In this document: positions 46,216 through 56,445 of the stretch, in pieces | Layout: each line of letters begins with the position of its first letter | How positions within the stretch are numbered: position 1 is the stretch's first letter | Assembly: GCF_025602895.1 (NCBI RefSeq) | Contig: NW_026516335.1 | Span: forward strand, 47,868 to 111,867 | DNA: 64,000 bases | From: Polychytrium aggregatum | Taxonomy: Eukaryota; Chytridiomycota; Chytridiomycetes; Polychytriales | Direction of reading: 5' to 3' | Made by a program: the position numbers and the translations under genes | Notes under the pieces: model-generated | Databases searched by the model: none | The model's input: only the letters and a program-made list of their open reading frames with translations | What the model was told of the DNA's origin: nothing

Positions 46216-47969
46216 CTCTTTTTCTTTTGCTTCTGAGGGATTTTTTTTTTCTTTCTTCATTGTGCGCCGCCGTGGCGATGCACTAGTCATCAGGACCCCG
46301 TTTCTCGGGTCTGGTCCATCGTCAATTTGTTCGCTTATCGGAAATTTTGACCTTTTGCTTTAGTGCTCAGTTCCTGGTTCAAGTGTTGAGTCTGGACGTT
46401 TGCTGGCTGATCAATATCGGGCGCTGCATACATTCGAATATTCAAGCGGCTGACAGAGGCCCGACGACGCCATGATTTGCGGGCAATCACTCACTCATTA
46501 GAACAATAGCATTGTGGATTCGACCCCTCGCCCCAACACACTTTCTTATCGGCAAATAACACACAAGCACGCACACTCACACACACATATATATATATAC
46601 CCAAGGTTATTGAGTACTCTTGAATCTTTGTGTTGCTGGTACATTATCATCCGATAGTTGAACCGCACTGGGCGCTGAGTAGTGATTGCATCCAAGATTT
46701 TCGACAATCACCTTCGACAGATATGGATCTTGGTCAAAATTTGTCGTTGTTCAATGCACTATTCTATTAGCCTAGCTTTATCAATCTTGAATGGCCTTTT
46801 TGGGACTCGTATCAACCCAAGGCAGATATCGATGGCTTGTCCAATATAAGCAATATCATCCAGCAGGTAGCGTGCCCTCGGGGGTTCAGAAGCATTTTTG
46901 GTGTTGATGCTCTCTATATCGTTCCGTATATTGATATTGGCGTCTTGGGTGGCCGTCTCACCCACAAGTATTGAAAATCCTGTCAGGTCGAGTGAGAGGA
47001 GCCCAAATTATTACAGGAATATCGGGCAAACTCGGCCAACGAAGGTTACCGCTTTTTTTATCACTGAAAATTGACCACCTTTGCACCGAACGTTCTGAAA
47101 TCAATATAATTTTGTTTAGGCCTCTTCGGTCTTCAAAGTAGAGTATAGACGCGAATTCAAATTTTAATAAAAAAATATTCCGCCTTCGAACAGCCTGGTG
47201 TCCATCATTCACCCAAGGGCAGTGGTTCCAATGGGTCCCTTTCGAACAGGCTGGCTCGCGATTTTGTCGGTCAATGAATCTCCAGGTTGGCTAGCTTTTT
47301 GCACCAACCACCATGGAAGACCGGCTGGAGCATCGCGTTGTTGGTATATTTGTTAGAACTCAGATAGGTACCTTACTCGGGAGCTGAGGTCGTTTCTTGC
47401 CCTGAATCATCGACTGCAGCACTTGAGGTAGATCCATTTTTGATGGACTGTAGTCGGAAGAGTAATAATGGAAGTGCTGGAAAATAGAATGAGAAAAAAG
47501 ATTCATTTGAGCGACAGCACAATCAACATGCGATAGAGCCCCGCTTAGGCATAGAGTAGAACCAGCTCTGTGTACGAGGCTCACGTGAGGGACAGATCCA
47601 CTCAGTTTGCTCGAGTGTACAAGTCAAGGCCAACTCTATGCTTGTATAGGACGATTGCCAGTATTGCTCTTCACCTTTAGGGATCAACTAAACGATCAAT
47701 CCAACTAGCCATCTTGTCGATTTCTGCTCATCTTGACGCGATGTTGGAAATCGAAAGCACTAGAATAGTCTCTCCGGCTCAATTGTAGTTTGGGTAGTGG
47801 CCGAAGCGGATACTCAGAAAACATAATATCAGAACATCAGACTATCATATTATTATACCGTCAATGCAAATAGATAGGGTATATCCGTGCAACCAGGGAT
47901 ATCATAAAAGGCTATTCGGATTGGGAGGAATAATGGAAGCGGACCAACAGAACAGAGGAGCAAAAAGAG
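46216..47969. other. AT-rich spacer between tRNA pairs
   Basis: About 1.75 kb without a recognised gene. It holds a CA/TA microsatellite (46571-46600). Two overlapping minus-strand frames (46759-46965 and 46958-47212) look protein-like but match nothing I know. Confidence 0.45.
46571..46600. repeat. CA/TA microsatellite
   Basis: Run of CACACTCACACACACATATATATATATA, simple dinucleotide repeat. Confidence 0.85.
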
Positions 47970-48042
47970 CGACCACACCAGGGGTCGAACCTGGAATCTC
48001 TTGATTCGTAGTCAAGCGCCTTATCCATTTGGCCATGCGGCC
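47970..48042 (-). tRNA. tRNA-Arg(ACG), cassette copy 3
   Basis: 73 nt on the minus strand. Its 3' flank (GGAAGCGGACCAACAGAACAG, 47935-47955) nearly matches that of copy 1 (40728-40748), so flank and tRNAs were duplicated together. Confidence 0.95.
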
Positions 48043-48050
48043 GAGAGGGT

Positions 48051-48122
48051 TGAGGCCTGCCGGATTTGAACCGACAACCTTCTGATCTGGAGTCAGACGC
48101 GCTACCGTTGCGCCAAGGCCCC
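48051..48122 (-). tRNA. tRNA-Trp(CCA), cassette copy 3
   Basis: 72 nt, same sequence as the other copies, 8 nt from tRNA-Arg. Confidence 0.95.
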
Positions 48123-49845
48123 GCCTTTTCACTCGATATTCAAAAAGTGTATATATACTTTACATAATACTGTTTTAATCGATACTTTATTATTCACCCT
48201 CTGCTCCATTGCTGCAGGGCGATTGAAAAGACTTATGGATTCTGCTATATTTTTTATTTTATAATATAAATTTTCTTAAGCTTTTGGTACGATGAAGTTC
48301 ACCCCACTTTATCATATGATCAATGTGGATAATATTCAACACCGACAATAATTCGTACCACCAAATAATTAGATTGTCTGGAAAATATTTAGTGTAATCA
48401 CTGCCCAACTGCAATGCTAAAATTATGAGCCACAAATATACCCAAGACCTCCAGAGATCTAATATGTGAACATGGCGAAGGATCAATTGCAACCAAAAGT
48501 CATCAGTCCAAAACAATCGCCCCAACTTTTGAGGGCATCATGGAGTATAAAGTGCCCTCTGTTCCTCCCCGATGTGTTAGTACTCCGAAACAATCTTCTA
48601 AAATAAATCTATCATCTCTTCCTTGAATGCTTTCACGTTTCAACCTTGAATTTCACGGTACTCCCCGCTGGTTCGGCCTCTCAGCTCTTCAGCAATACAG
48701 AGAGCCCCAACAACGCCTCGTCCACCATGTTAATTAGAATGTATAGCCTATCTTTCCAAAAAATATTTTTCGAATAAACTCTGTTCTATCAAATCATCCA
48801 TGCCGTGTCGTCTTTGTCTTTGTCTTGAATAATCTAGCAGCTCTGTACACTCCACAGCAATAAAGACTATTCTAAAGGGATTAATACTGACGATCAAAGT
48901 CATTATATATACCTCAACAATGTCTATTCGATGTTGAGATAGTTGGATCTTTGGATAATTGGCGAAATGTACGATACAAATACACTTCAGAAAGCTTTTG
49001 TCTCTACTTATATGGTCCTATTCAACATTTAAACTCAGGTGATACTGAATACGTTGAAGAAAGAGTAAAGTTATTACAGATCGTTGATCAAAAAAATTTC
49101 TTGAGAGAGTACAGAGTACATCTATAATACCTTTATCTAAAATGTGCCATGTATTAACAGTTACAGATGTGTGATTTTAATATTGATTTACTGGTCGACA
49201 GAAGGCCGTAGTGATGATTAGGTCTGCTAAGCTGGGTAAATGAGACGTTCTCAAAGTAATCACTGCTTCTACTACCAAGCACGAAATTTTATATCGAGGA
49301 GGTTCCAACATGGTGCACAGTACACATCATCGTGCATCATTGATTTAATCATAAAAGTGCGTAGCACAGACAGCCATGTAAAATAAATAAACAAATAAAA
49401 TATGCGTATAATTAAATACTTTGCTGTCTCGCGTCAATATGAAGTATATAGAGTACTGTGCGGTAGGACGATAAACAAATATTTGAATGGTGAGTTTAAT
49501 GAAATTTTGATTCAGTATTGGCTTCGTTAATTCAAGACCTATATTGTTTATTAATGCTCATTAGCATAATTATATTTTATCCCACTTAATCTTTTAGTCT
49601 GAATGCATAATATATTGATACGTGCACTGCTGAGCAGTTTGTTGATTTCCCTCACACATTATGACCTAATATGATAGTTATTCAGTGGCTAGTTCAGCTC
49701 TAGATCTGGTTCAAAAAAGACATTAGCCAAAACAGTAGGATAATTTGTCTAGCGTAGTATAGTGATTCGGTCGTCAGGCCCGTGTCATAACGACTTGAAT
49801 TTCGGAAGTTAGCCTATCTATTATTCAACACAATCTATATGTTAC
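48123..49845. other. AT-rich gene-free stretch
   Basis: Composition shifts abruptly to AT-rich with many stop codons in every frame. No gene, RNA or repeat array recognised. It ends where the LINE remnant begins. Confidence 0.5.
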
Positions 49846-49849
49846 TTGT

Positions 49850-50630
49850 TCTCTTATCAACGGGTCACTTGGTTTCTTCTGATTTGTTCGGCTACATCCA
49901 GCGGTTGTTTGAGTTGGGCTGCTCTATCACAACGGATTTCCGTCCCTATCTGCCGCTTGGATTTCCATGGGCTTTTGCACAGTTCGGGCAGCGGACGATA
50001 CTGGCCAGGATGGCCATCGCGAAGCGGAAGCGGCGGTAGGTGATGTGGTTCGTGGGGATGGTGCTAAAGTCCGAGTCGCTAATGGCCCTGTCCCTAACCC
50101 CCCCCCCGATAATGAACAAGGCCCATGCCCTCTCCTTCTCCACGAAACGTGGGTTGGGGAGGCTGGGAGAGTCGCCGTAGAGATCGTGGATAAGTTTGCC
50201 GAAATCAAATTTGGGTAGGTCATGCATATCGTGTTCGGGTTGAGCGGGGTCGATGCTAGGGCCAGTGTTGTCTTCAGGCGCCTTTCACTTCTTAACAGCA
50301 ATACCGGCATACTGGCCAGGGGTCCGGGTGTTAGTGCTATCAGGCATCAAAGTGTTGGTGTTAGTCTTGGTCTTGGTCATGGTCTTGGGGTTGGGCTGGG
50401 CTGGGCTGGGCTGGGGAGAGGGTGGGCTGGGTGGGCTGGAGAGGCTGGTTGTTCTGGGCTTTAGTCTTTGATATTAATGGAATTACGGAGGGTCTTGGTC
50501 CATTTCTGTGTCTCCAAGGTCCTGGTGGTGGTTGCGGGTCATGAAGAGCGGAGGAGAGTCGGTATTGTGAAGTGGGTTTGTCGATTGGTGCTGTAAAGAG
50601 CTCGGTATCGTCTAGATCCCAAAAAATGAT
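49850..50630 (-). pseudogene. Decayed 5' part of a second, divergent LINE (ORF1 remnant)
   Basis: Minus-strand frame 50227-49946 reads DFGKLIHDLYGDSPSLPNP...ITYRRFRFAMAI...CPNCAKAHG. It matches ORF1 of the neighbouring LINE (IIEELYADSAIFPNP...ITYRRFRFVFAL...CSRCRG) at clearly lower identity. Stops and frameshifts interrupt it (for example a stop at the end of ...GIAVKK), and similarity is lost by about 49850. Its 5' end at 50630 abuts the same tRNA-derived target sequence as the intact LINE. A GGGCTGGGCTGGG run lies at about 50393-50440. Confidence 0.75.
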
Positions 50631-50661
50631 ATCAAGGTCAAGCTCGCATGGTTGGTCCAGT
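50631..50661 (+). repeat. Target-site duplication, downstream copy (31 bp)
   Basis: Identical over 31 bp to 56111-56141. It contains 15 bp of flank plus the first 16 nt of tRNA-Gly (GCATGGTTGGTCCAGT), then breaks off into LINE 3' sequence at 50662. Confidence 0.9.
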
Positions 50662-50909
50662 CAGTCAATAGGTGGGTCTTTATTAAAGACTTTGCCTTAG
50701 CGTCCCTTTTGGGCTCTGGCACTGGGTGTTGGCTTTGCCAACCGGGACATTTGGGTCGTCGGTGTACAGCTCTCTATCCCATGGGGCCTGTTTGCGGAGG
50801 GACGGCGATGTCAAGTTTTGCCGAACTCATCCATTCAGTGACAGTTTGGGACTCCAGCTCCGGCTTCCCTGTCCAAGTGTCTGCTCATGCGTCTGGGAGG
50901 GTTTCTTTC

Positions 50910-53900
50910 TCAGGTACTTGTTTGCTGCGATTGGTCAGCCCGAGGGGCTGCTGTCCACGACAGACATTTGGTTGCGATGTCATCCAGCACCGCCACGACA
51001 TCCAGCCAGATCGCTGGTCTGTTGTTCAGTACTCGGCTGCGCTTGGCACGCCATCTTCTCTGTTTTTCAGGATCGGTGGTGAGTGGTCTTGTTGGCACTC
51101 GAGCCAACTTGGGGAGTGCGTCGATTGCAAGGTCGATGTAGGTGATGCCTTCGGGGATCGATGTGGGGTGAACATATTTCTCGAGTCGGTCCTTGGCTCG
51201 GACACATTCTGCTGCATGTTTTCTGTTGACATACACCTTGGGGCCGTTGGGTCCGGTCTTTTTGCACTCCTTGTCGGGTTTAGGTGGGAAACACCCGACT
51301 CGCCACAGGAGTATTCTCCTTGCTTGGGCAACTGTTGCTACTGGCATCCGCGCTGTCAGGATGGGGTCGCCTTCCCACTTGTAGGTGCCTGCGATCGACA
51401 TTACTTTCTCGGGCTTCCGCTCTTTTTCAAAACTGTGAACGATCACCGCCTTCTTGATGGGTGTGCCGGTGCCAGTTCCAGATTCAAACAGGTCCAGTCT
51501 TGTTCTGTCTGGGGAGTCTCGGTGCTGTCTCTCGAGCTCCTTCCATGCGGCGCTTCCGGTCAGCTTGGAGAGTATCTTCTTGTTTGGGTTTCTTGGGGGC
51601 AACTCGGTGATGTACTTGAGCACGTGGGATCCAAGATATCCTGGGTCGTCTTTCCTGTCGAACCACCGTCCGAAGCACTTGATCATCAGTATCTGTTTTC
51701 TGGTCGCCATGGTGTAGATTCCTGTGGCTGTCATGACAGCCGGACCAGACGCGTTCTGGCGGATGTTGAGTGCCGATCGCAGTGTGTCCAGCATGCACCC
51801 CTGTAGAGTGTTCATTATCGGGCCCTTCATGTTGACGATGGCAAGGCCGTACTCCAGACGGGGCCGGATGAAAGCCTTGTAGATTTTGACGATCAGTCCA
51901 GGGTAGACTGACTTGCTGAAGATGCCGTGTTCCTTGAGCTCTTTGGTTCGGAACTGGGCTTTGTGCTTTAGTTGAGTGACGTGGGCCTCTGCGTCGATGC
52001 CATCAGGGCCGAACTGCACCCCGAGGTACTTGTAGGTGCTGGTGACGAAGCTAAGAGGTGTTCCCTTGAGTGTGATTGGGGTCGGGTTTGCTTCCGCGGT
52101 AAGCACTTCGCATTTGGTCGGAGAGAAAGCGTAATTGTTTTCGTCTGCGTGTGCTTCGGAGATGTCAACAAGTCTTTGGAGGTCTTCTTGGTTTTTTGCT
52201 ACCAACGCCATGTCGTCCGCGTACATGATATTGTTGATGATGAGGTTCCCTATTCTGGGTGATGTGACTGCTCGTAGGTTCTGTGCGAGGTCATCCATGA
52301 AGAGGCTGTAGAGGGTGGGTGAAAGAACCGACCCTTGCAGCAGCCCGATCTCCAGCCAGTACGGCCGGGATTTGGTGCCGCTCACGAGAACAGCGGTGGT
52401 CACGTTGTCGAAGAGCGCGCGTAGGATGCGGATGGTATGCGGGGGGATGTCTCGTTGCTCGAGTTTGTGCCAGAGCCGATCCCGGTCAACTGAGTCGTAC
52501 GCGGCTTTGATGTCCATGAACGCGATCCACGGGGTGTGGCCGTCGTTCTGTAGGAACTTGACGATTGAATCGAGTGCGAATACCTGGTCCAGGGTTCCCC
52601 TGTTGCTGCGGAAGCCTCCTTGGGAGATGTCGATGGGGCCCATCTCCTGGAGGAGTCGGCTATGTAAGATCCTTTCGAATACCTTTCGGACAACTTGTAG
52701 CAGAGAGATCGGGCGATAGTTCTTGATGTCCTCTTCTTCGCCCTTCTTCTTCCAGATGGGGTGGTTGATGGCGACATTCCATTCTTGAGGGACGATGCCG
52801 GTCCACATGCACCAGTTGAAGAGCTGACGCAGCCAATCCGAGACTTGGTCGGTTACTGGGTGTAGGAGCTCGGCACTGATCCCGTCGGACCCAGGGGCCT
52901 TGTGTTTCCCCATGCGTCGGATGGCTGTTTTTACTTCTTCTGCTGTGATTTCGCGGCCCAAGAGGCGACTGAATAGTATTTCCTGAGGACGCGGTGTATC
53001 GTTGGCTTCTTGAACACCGAGACGACTTGAGATGTTCCCAAAGTGGGCCCGGTACTGGTCCATGCTGTCTTGGTCTTCGGAAGAATCGACCGGTTGAAGA
53101 AGCCGCTTTTGACCTTGTCTCGCTTGCTGATTTCCTTGAGGAGCTCAGAGTCCGATTTGGTGGAGAGAGACTGGGCCCAGGTGTTGTAGAAGGCGCGTTT
53201 CTGTCGTCGTATGAGGTCCTTGAGTTTGTTGTTCATGTTTTCGTAGTCGGCCATGGCCTGCAGTTGGATTCTCGAGCCTTGTGGCGACTGGTTCACGATT
53301 CGATAAGCCGTGTTTCGTCGTTTCTTGATGTCAGCCATTTCCGGGGTCCAAAAGCCGTTGCGGGGAGCCGGGCCATCCTTCTTTCGCTTCCCAATGACGA
53401 TTTGTGCCACCGCTGTGACGTGGTTCTTGATGATATTCCACCCAGATTCAACGAGGGCTTCGGCGTCTTCGCGTGCCATGGGTCCATCCTCTTGTGGTAG
53501 CCGGGTTCCCAGCTGTGTGATCTGCTCTACGACTACTGGGTGGTGGACTCTAAAGGCTTCCGTGTATTGCTGGAGGGTTTCGGGATCTTCGAGCTTGTTG
53601 GTTCGCCACACGAGGATTGGTGGGCGGGCAGGCTCTCTGGCGGCGTTCCATTCAAGTTCCATCGACACCATGCGGTGGTCTGAGTTACAGGTATCGTTGG
53701 AGTGGACCGTCACCGTCTTGGCGTTGTGTCTCAGTGCCGTCGAGACAAAGAAGAGGTCCAGTACTGAGTGTTGTGGTTTCTTCCCGTTGACGACGTGGGT
53801 CCAGTGTTGCCCCGTGGGGTTGGTCGAATCCACGAATTCCAGGAAGCCGCCCGCTACAGCTGTCCGCAGTGGTTGCAAACGGTTGGCGGTTTCATGGGTG

Positions 53901-54409
53901 TCTCTGCTTGTCTGGCCCATGCGGGTGTTGAAGTCGCCCATGATCACAGATGGGATAGGATTGTTCATTTCTGTGGTGTTGGTCTTGATGGCCGACAGGG
54001 CTTCTCGGAACTTTTGCAGGGCTGCCGCATTGGCTGATAGAGCAGGCTTGAGGTAGAAAGATCCAAAGACGATGCCTCGGAACTTGAACCAGATGCTCGT
54101 GTGATGAGGTCCAACGCGGAAGTTGCTAAAGTCTTCGAGGTTGGTGGTTTTCGGGTTCCGAATGAGGGCGATTCCTCCGGTGCCTCTTGCGAGGCCGTCG
54201 ACAGAGACATACGGCTCTCGGGTTTCGAAAACTATGAGGTTCTTGTAAGGTCCGATGGATTGCTGTGGTTTGAGCCACGTTTCTTGGACTGTTATAAAGT
54301 CGAGGTCTTTTGCTTTTACCATTTCGATAACCTCGTGTATAGAGGTTTCAAGTCCGCAGACATTCAGGGTCGCGAACCTAATAGTGGGCGTAGGTTGGGG
54401 CTGCATCAT
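50910..54409 (-). CDS. LINE ORF2: APE-type endonuclease and reverse transcriptase, one frameshift
   Basis: The endonuclease frame starts at ATG 54409 (MMQPQPTPTIRFATLNVCGL) and holds the APE signatures VQETWL, GDFNTR, LDLFFVS and SDHRMVS. The RT frame ends at 50910 and contains KAPGSDGISAELL, NYRPISLLQVVRKVFERIL, GGFRSNRGTLDQVF, FMDIKAAYDSVDRD, GLLQGSVLSPTLYSLFMDDL and the catalytic YADDMALV. A C-terminal Cys/His knuckle follows (CFPPKP..EC...HAAEC). Between about 53145 and 53060 the reading frame must move by -1 to join the two; no classical slippery heptamer is present there, so mutation or sequence error is the simplest reading. No RNase H was seen. Confidence 0.88.
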
Positions 54410-56022
54410 TTGCGGGGAGGAGTGGTTCCTTCGCGTCCGCCTTTTTCTTGGCGGCCTGGTTTGTTGCGAGCCAGTTCCTTCGCCTTAGCAGTGATCTGCT
54501 CGGCGACGGCTGGGTCGTTCATCTTCCGTTGGTACAAGGTCGCCGTGAGGAGGTCATTGGATTCCGCACATATCCTGGCAGCGCGTTCAATGAAGCTCTT
54601 GATTTGGAGCTTCTTGGACTCCTTCTCGGCCTCGGTGATCTTCGACACGTCCATGTGTGCGACTTCAGTGAATTTCATGTCCGTAATGTGCTTCAAGAAT
54701 TCTTCTCTCGAGCTCTTGTCTCTGAGAACAAACTCACAGACGCTGTTGTTGACAAAGCTGATATTGAGAATCTGGTTGGTGGCAAAGCCCCTCTCCTTGA
54801 AAGCTTGTCTGATCGTACGGTAGCTACCCCGAGGGATACCCTTGACGTAAACCCAAGCGGCGTTGTCCATCCTATCCTTTAAGGGTCCTTCCTCGACAGG
54901 GACCGAGGATCTGATCATCCTGAATGGCGTGGCAGTCTTGGGCACCAGCCACTTGCCGTCGGTGGGGTCACGGCCGCGGAGGATGGCGCCGATGGCCTCG
55001 TTCTTCTTGCCGGCATCGGCCTCCTGGTGGACTTTTTCGAGGGCCGCCAGCTTGCGCGCGTCGATTGTCTTGTTGTCGGGCTGCTTCTTGGCACCCCGCT
55101 GGGCGGCTGCTGCGTAGGATGTCGGAGCTGGGCGTTCCGAGATGGCCCGGGACGCATGCTCCAGCTCGGAGGCGAGCGTCTGCATGCACTCGGTGGCGCT
55201 CTGGGTCAGGGCCTTGATTCTAGCAGCTTCCTCGGGTTTGCTGAGGTCCAGCTTGGCGAGTTCTTCGTTAATCTTCTGAGCTTTCTTGAGAAGCTCACTC
55301 TGGATGTGCTGAAGCTGCTGTTGGGGACTCTGCTTCTTGCGCATGTCGGTGGCGCAGACGCGCTTCCCGACAGCCCTGGCATCGGCGAGGGAGGCCCGTT
55401 GTTCGAAAAGCTTCCATCCGGCTTCGTCATGGCGGGTCATCAGGCCCCAGAATACGAGGATGGAAAAATGCTTCCCGCATTCTTCCACCTTGGTGGCGGC
55501 GTCCGGGCTCATCAGCATGTTCTTGCAGACGACCGAGTGCTGGGCGTCGTCGATACGCCAGGCGGGGGGCTTGCTCCCTCTGCAACGGGAGCATTGAACT
55601 TGGTCTGCCTTCAGAGCGAAGACAAACCTAAAGCGGCGGTAGGTGATGTCTTTGAAATCGACCGGGATGAAGTCCTGGTCGGTGAGAGTGTTGTTCTTGG
55701 CCTTCTCGAGGATCGAGAGGGCCCACTTCTTTTCTTCAACCACGTCGGGCGGGTTGGGAAAGATTGCCGAATCTGCATAGAGCTCTTCGATAATTTCTTC
55801 GACGGTCTTCTTGCGACCGACGTGCAGCTGGATGGGCTCACCATCCCTGCGGTGCTTTTTGGTGGGTGCTGATTCGGTGGCCTCGGTGATACTGGCGCTA
55901 CTGACCTGATGGCCGTTGCTTTCTAGGCTGCGATTTTCGTCCGTTTGGCCTGGTTCTTGGGCAGCAGGGCTGCCCGAGGTGTCTATGGCCATCTCGTTGA
56001 TGGCCGTTTGGGTCGGGGGCAT
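54406..56022 (-). CDS. LINE ORF1 nucleic-acid-binding protein
   Basis: 538 codons from ATG 56022 (MPPTQTAINEMAIDTSG) to a stop at 54406-54408. Features in order: disordered acidic start; a conserved block around EIIEELYADSAIFPNP and ITYRRFRFVFAL; a Cys cluster (CSRCRGSKPP ... CKN ... ECGKHF); a long coiled coil (LQHIQSELLKKAQKINEELA); and an RRM-like C-terminal domain (AWVYVKGIPRGSYRTIRQAF ... CEFVLRDKSSREEFL). It resembles ORF1 proteins that package LINE RNA. Its TGA stop overlaps the ORF2 start as ATGA. An in-frame extension upstream to 56286 runs through the tRNA and is not coding. Confidence 0.82.
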   Translation of the reverse strand: MPPTQTAINEMAIDTSGSPAAQEPGQTDENRSLESNGHQVSSASITEATESAPTKKHRRDGEPIQLHVGRKKTVEEIIEELYADSAIFPNPPDVVEEKKWALSILEKAKNNTLTDQDFIPVDFKDITYRRFRFVFALKADQVQCSRCRGSKPPAWRIDDAQHSVVCKNMLMSPDAATKVEECGKHFSILVFWGLMTRHDEAGWKLFEQRASLADARAVGKRVCATDMRKKQSPQQQLQHIQSELLKKAQKINEELAKLDLSKPEEAARIKALTQSATECMQTLASELEHASRAISERPAPTSYAAAAQRGAKKQPDNKTIDARKLAALEKVHQEADAGKKNEAIGAILRGRDPTDGKWLVPKTATPFRMIRSSVPVEEGPLKDRMDNAAWVYVKGIPRGSYRTIRQAFKERGFATNQILNISFVNNSVCEFVLRDKSSREEFLKHITDMKFTEVAHMDVSKITEAEKESKKLQIKSFIERAARICAESNDLLTATLYQRKMNDPAVAEQITAKAKELARNKPGRQEKGGREGTTPPRK

Positions 56023-56110
56023 GTGGAGGGGGTCGTTGGTTGAGAGTGTTGAGCGGTTTGTTGATAAAAAGAGCGACGGAGAGCCTGTGCCTGTGGATCC
56101 AAAAGTTGAG

Positions 56111-56141
56111 ATCAAGGTCAAGCTCGCATGGTTGGTCCAGT
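56111..56141 (+). repeat. Target-site duplication, tRNA-side copy (31 bp)
   Basis: Same 31 bp as 50631-50661; here it continues into the complete tRNA-Gly gene. Confidence 0.9.
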
Positions 56142-56196
56142 GGTAGAATTGCCGCCTGCCACGCGGCAGACCCGGGTTCGATTCCCGGACCATGCA
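56126..56196 (+). tRNA. tRNA-Gly(GCC)
   Basis: 71-nt cloverleaf: acceptor GCATGGT/ACCATGC, anticodon GCC in CCGCCTGCCACGCGG, T loop GTTCGATTC, discriminator A. ATTTTT follows as terminator. The LINE lies 15 bp upstream and is transcribed away from it. Confidence 0.96.
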
Positions 56197-56445
56197 CATT
56201 ATTTTTCGCCTCCAGCAGACATCCCTGCCGGCTGGGTCGGTCAGTATCATCTCCCAGGATTTGCTTGTCGGGCTTGTGTGCCACAAAAGATCGCAGCTTC
56301 TTAATAATCTAATGGGTCATATCTCATATCGATTAATTGTCTTGGATTACGCTGCGTCCAGCTTTCTTTCTTTTTTCGATTCGGGATTGCGAACATACCT
56401 TCTGGACATACACGAGCCACCGGGGTCGTGTGACACCTCGATCTT

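Larger units (their letters stand above)
50662..56110 (-). mobile_element. Full-length non-LTR retrotransposon inserted at tRNA-Gly
   Basis: 5449-bp LINE bounded by the 31-bp duplication 50631-50661 / 56111-56141. In its own orientation: 88-bp 5' UTR, ORF1, ORF2 (endonuclease and reverse transcriptase) and about 250-bp 3' UTR ending ...CCACCTATTGACTG at 50662, without a long poly-A. Because the duplication includes tRNA nt 1-16, the tRNA-Gly at 56126 stays complete, and only the downstream copy is a tRNA stub. Confidence 0.88.

Noticed and set aside
46490-46530. tRNA-like T-arm (GATTCGACCCC)
   Set aside because: No matching acceptor, D or anticodon arms around it.
50652-51806. Plus-strand 384-codon frame
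   Set aside because: Antisense to the reverse-transcriptase C-terminus and the LINE 3' UTR.
53060-53145. Programmed -1 frameshift signal in LINE ORF2
   Set aside because: No canonical slippery heptamer in the zero frame of the overlap; kept only as a point to check in other copies.
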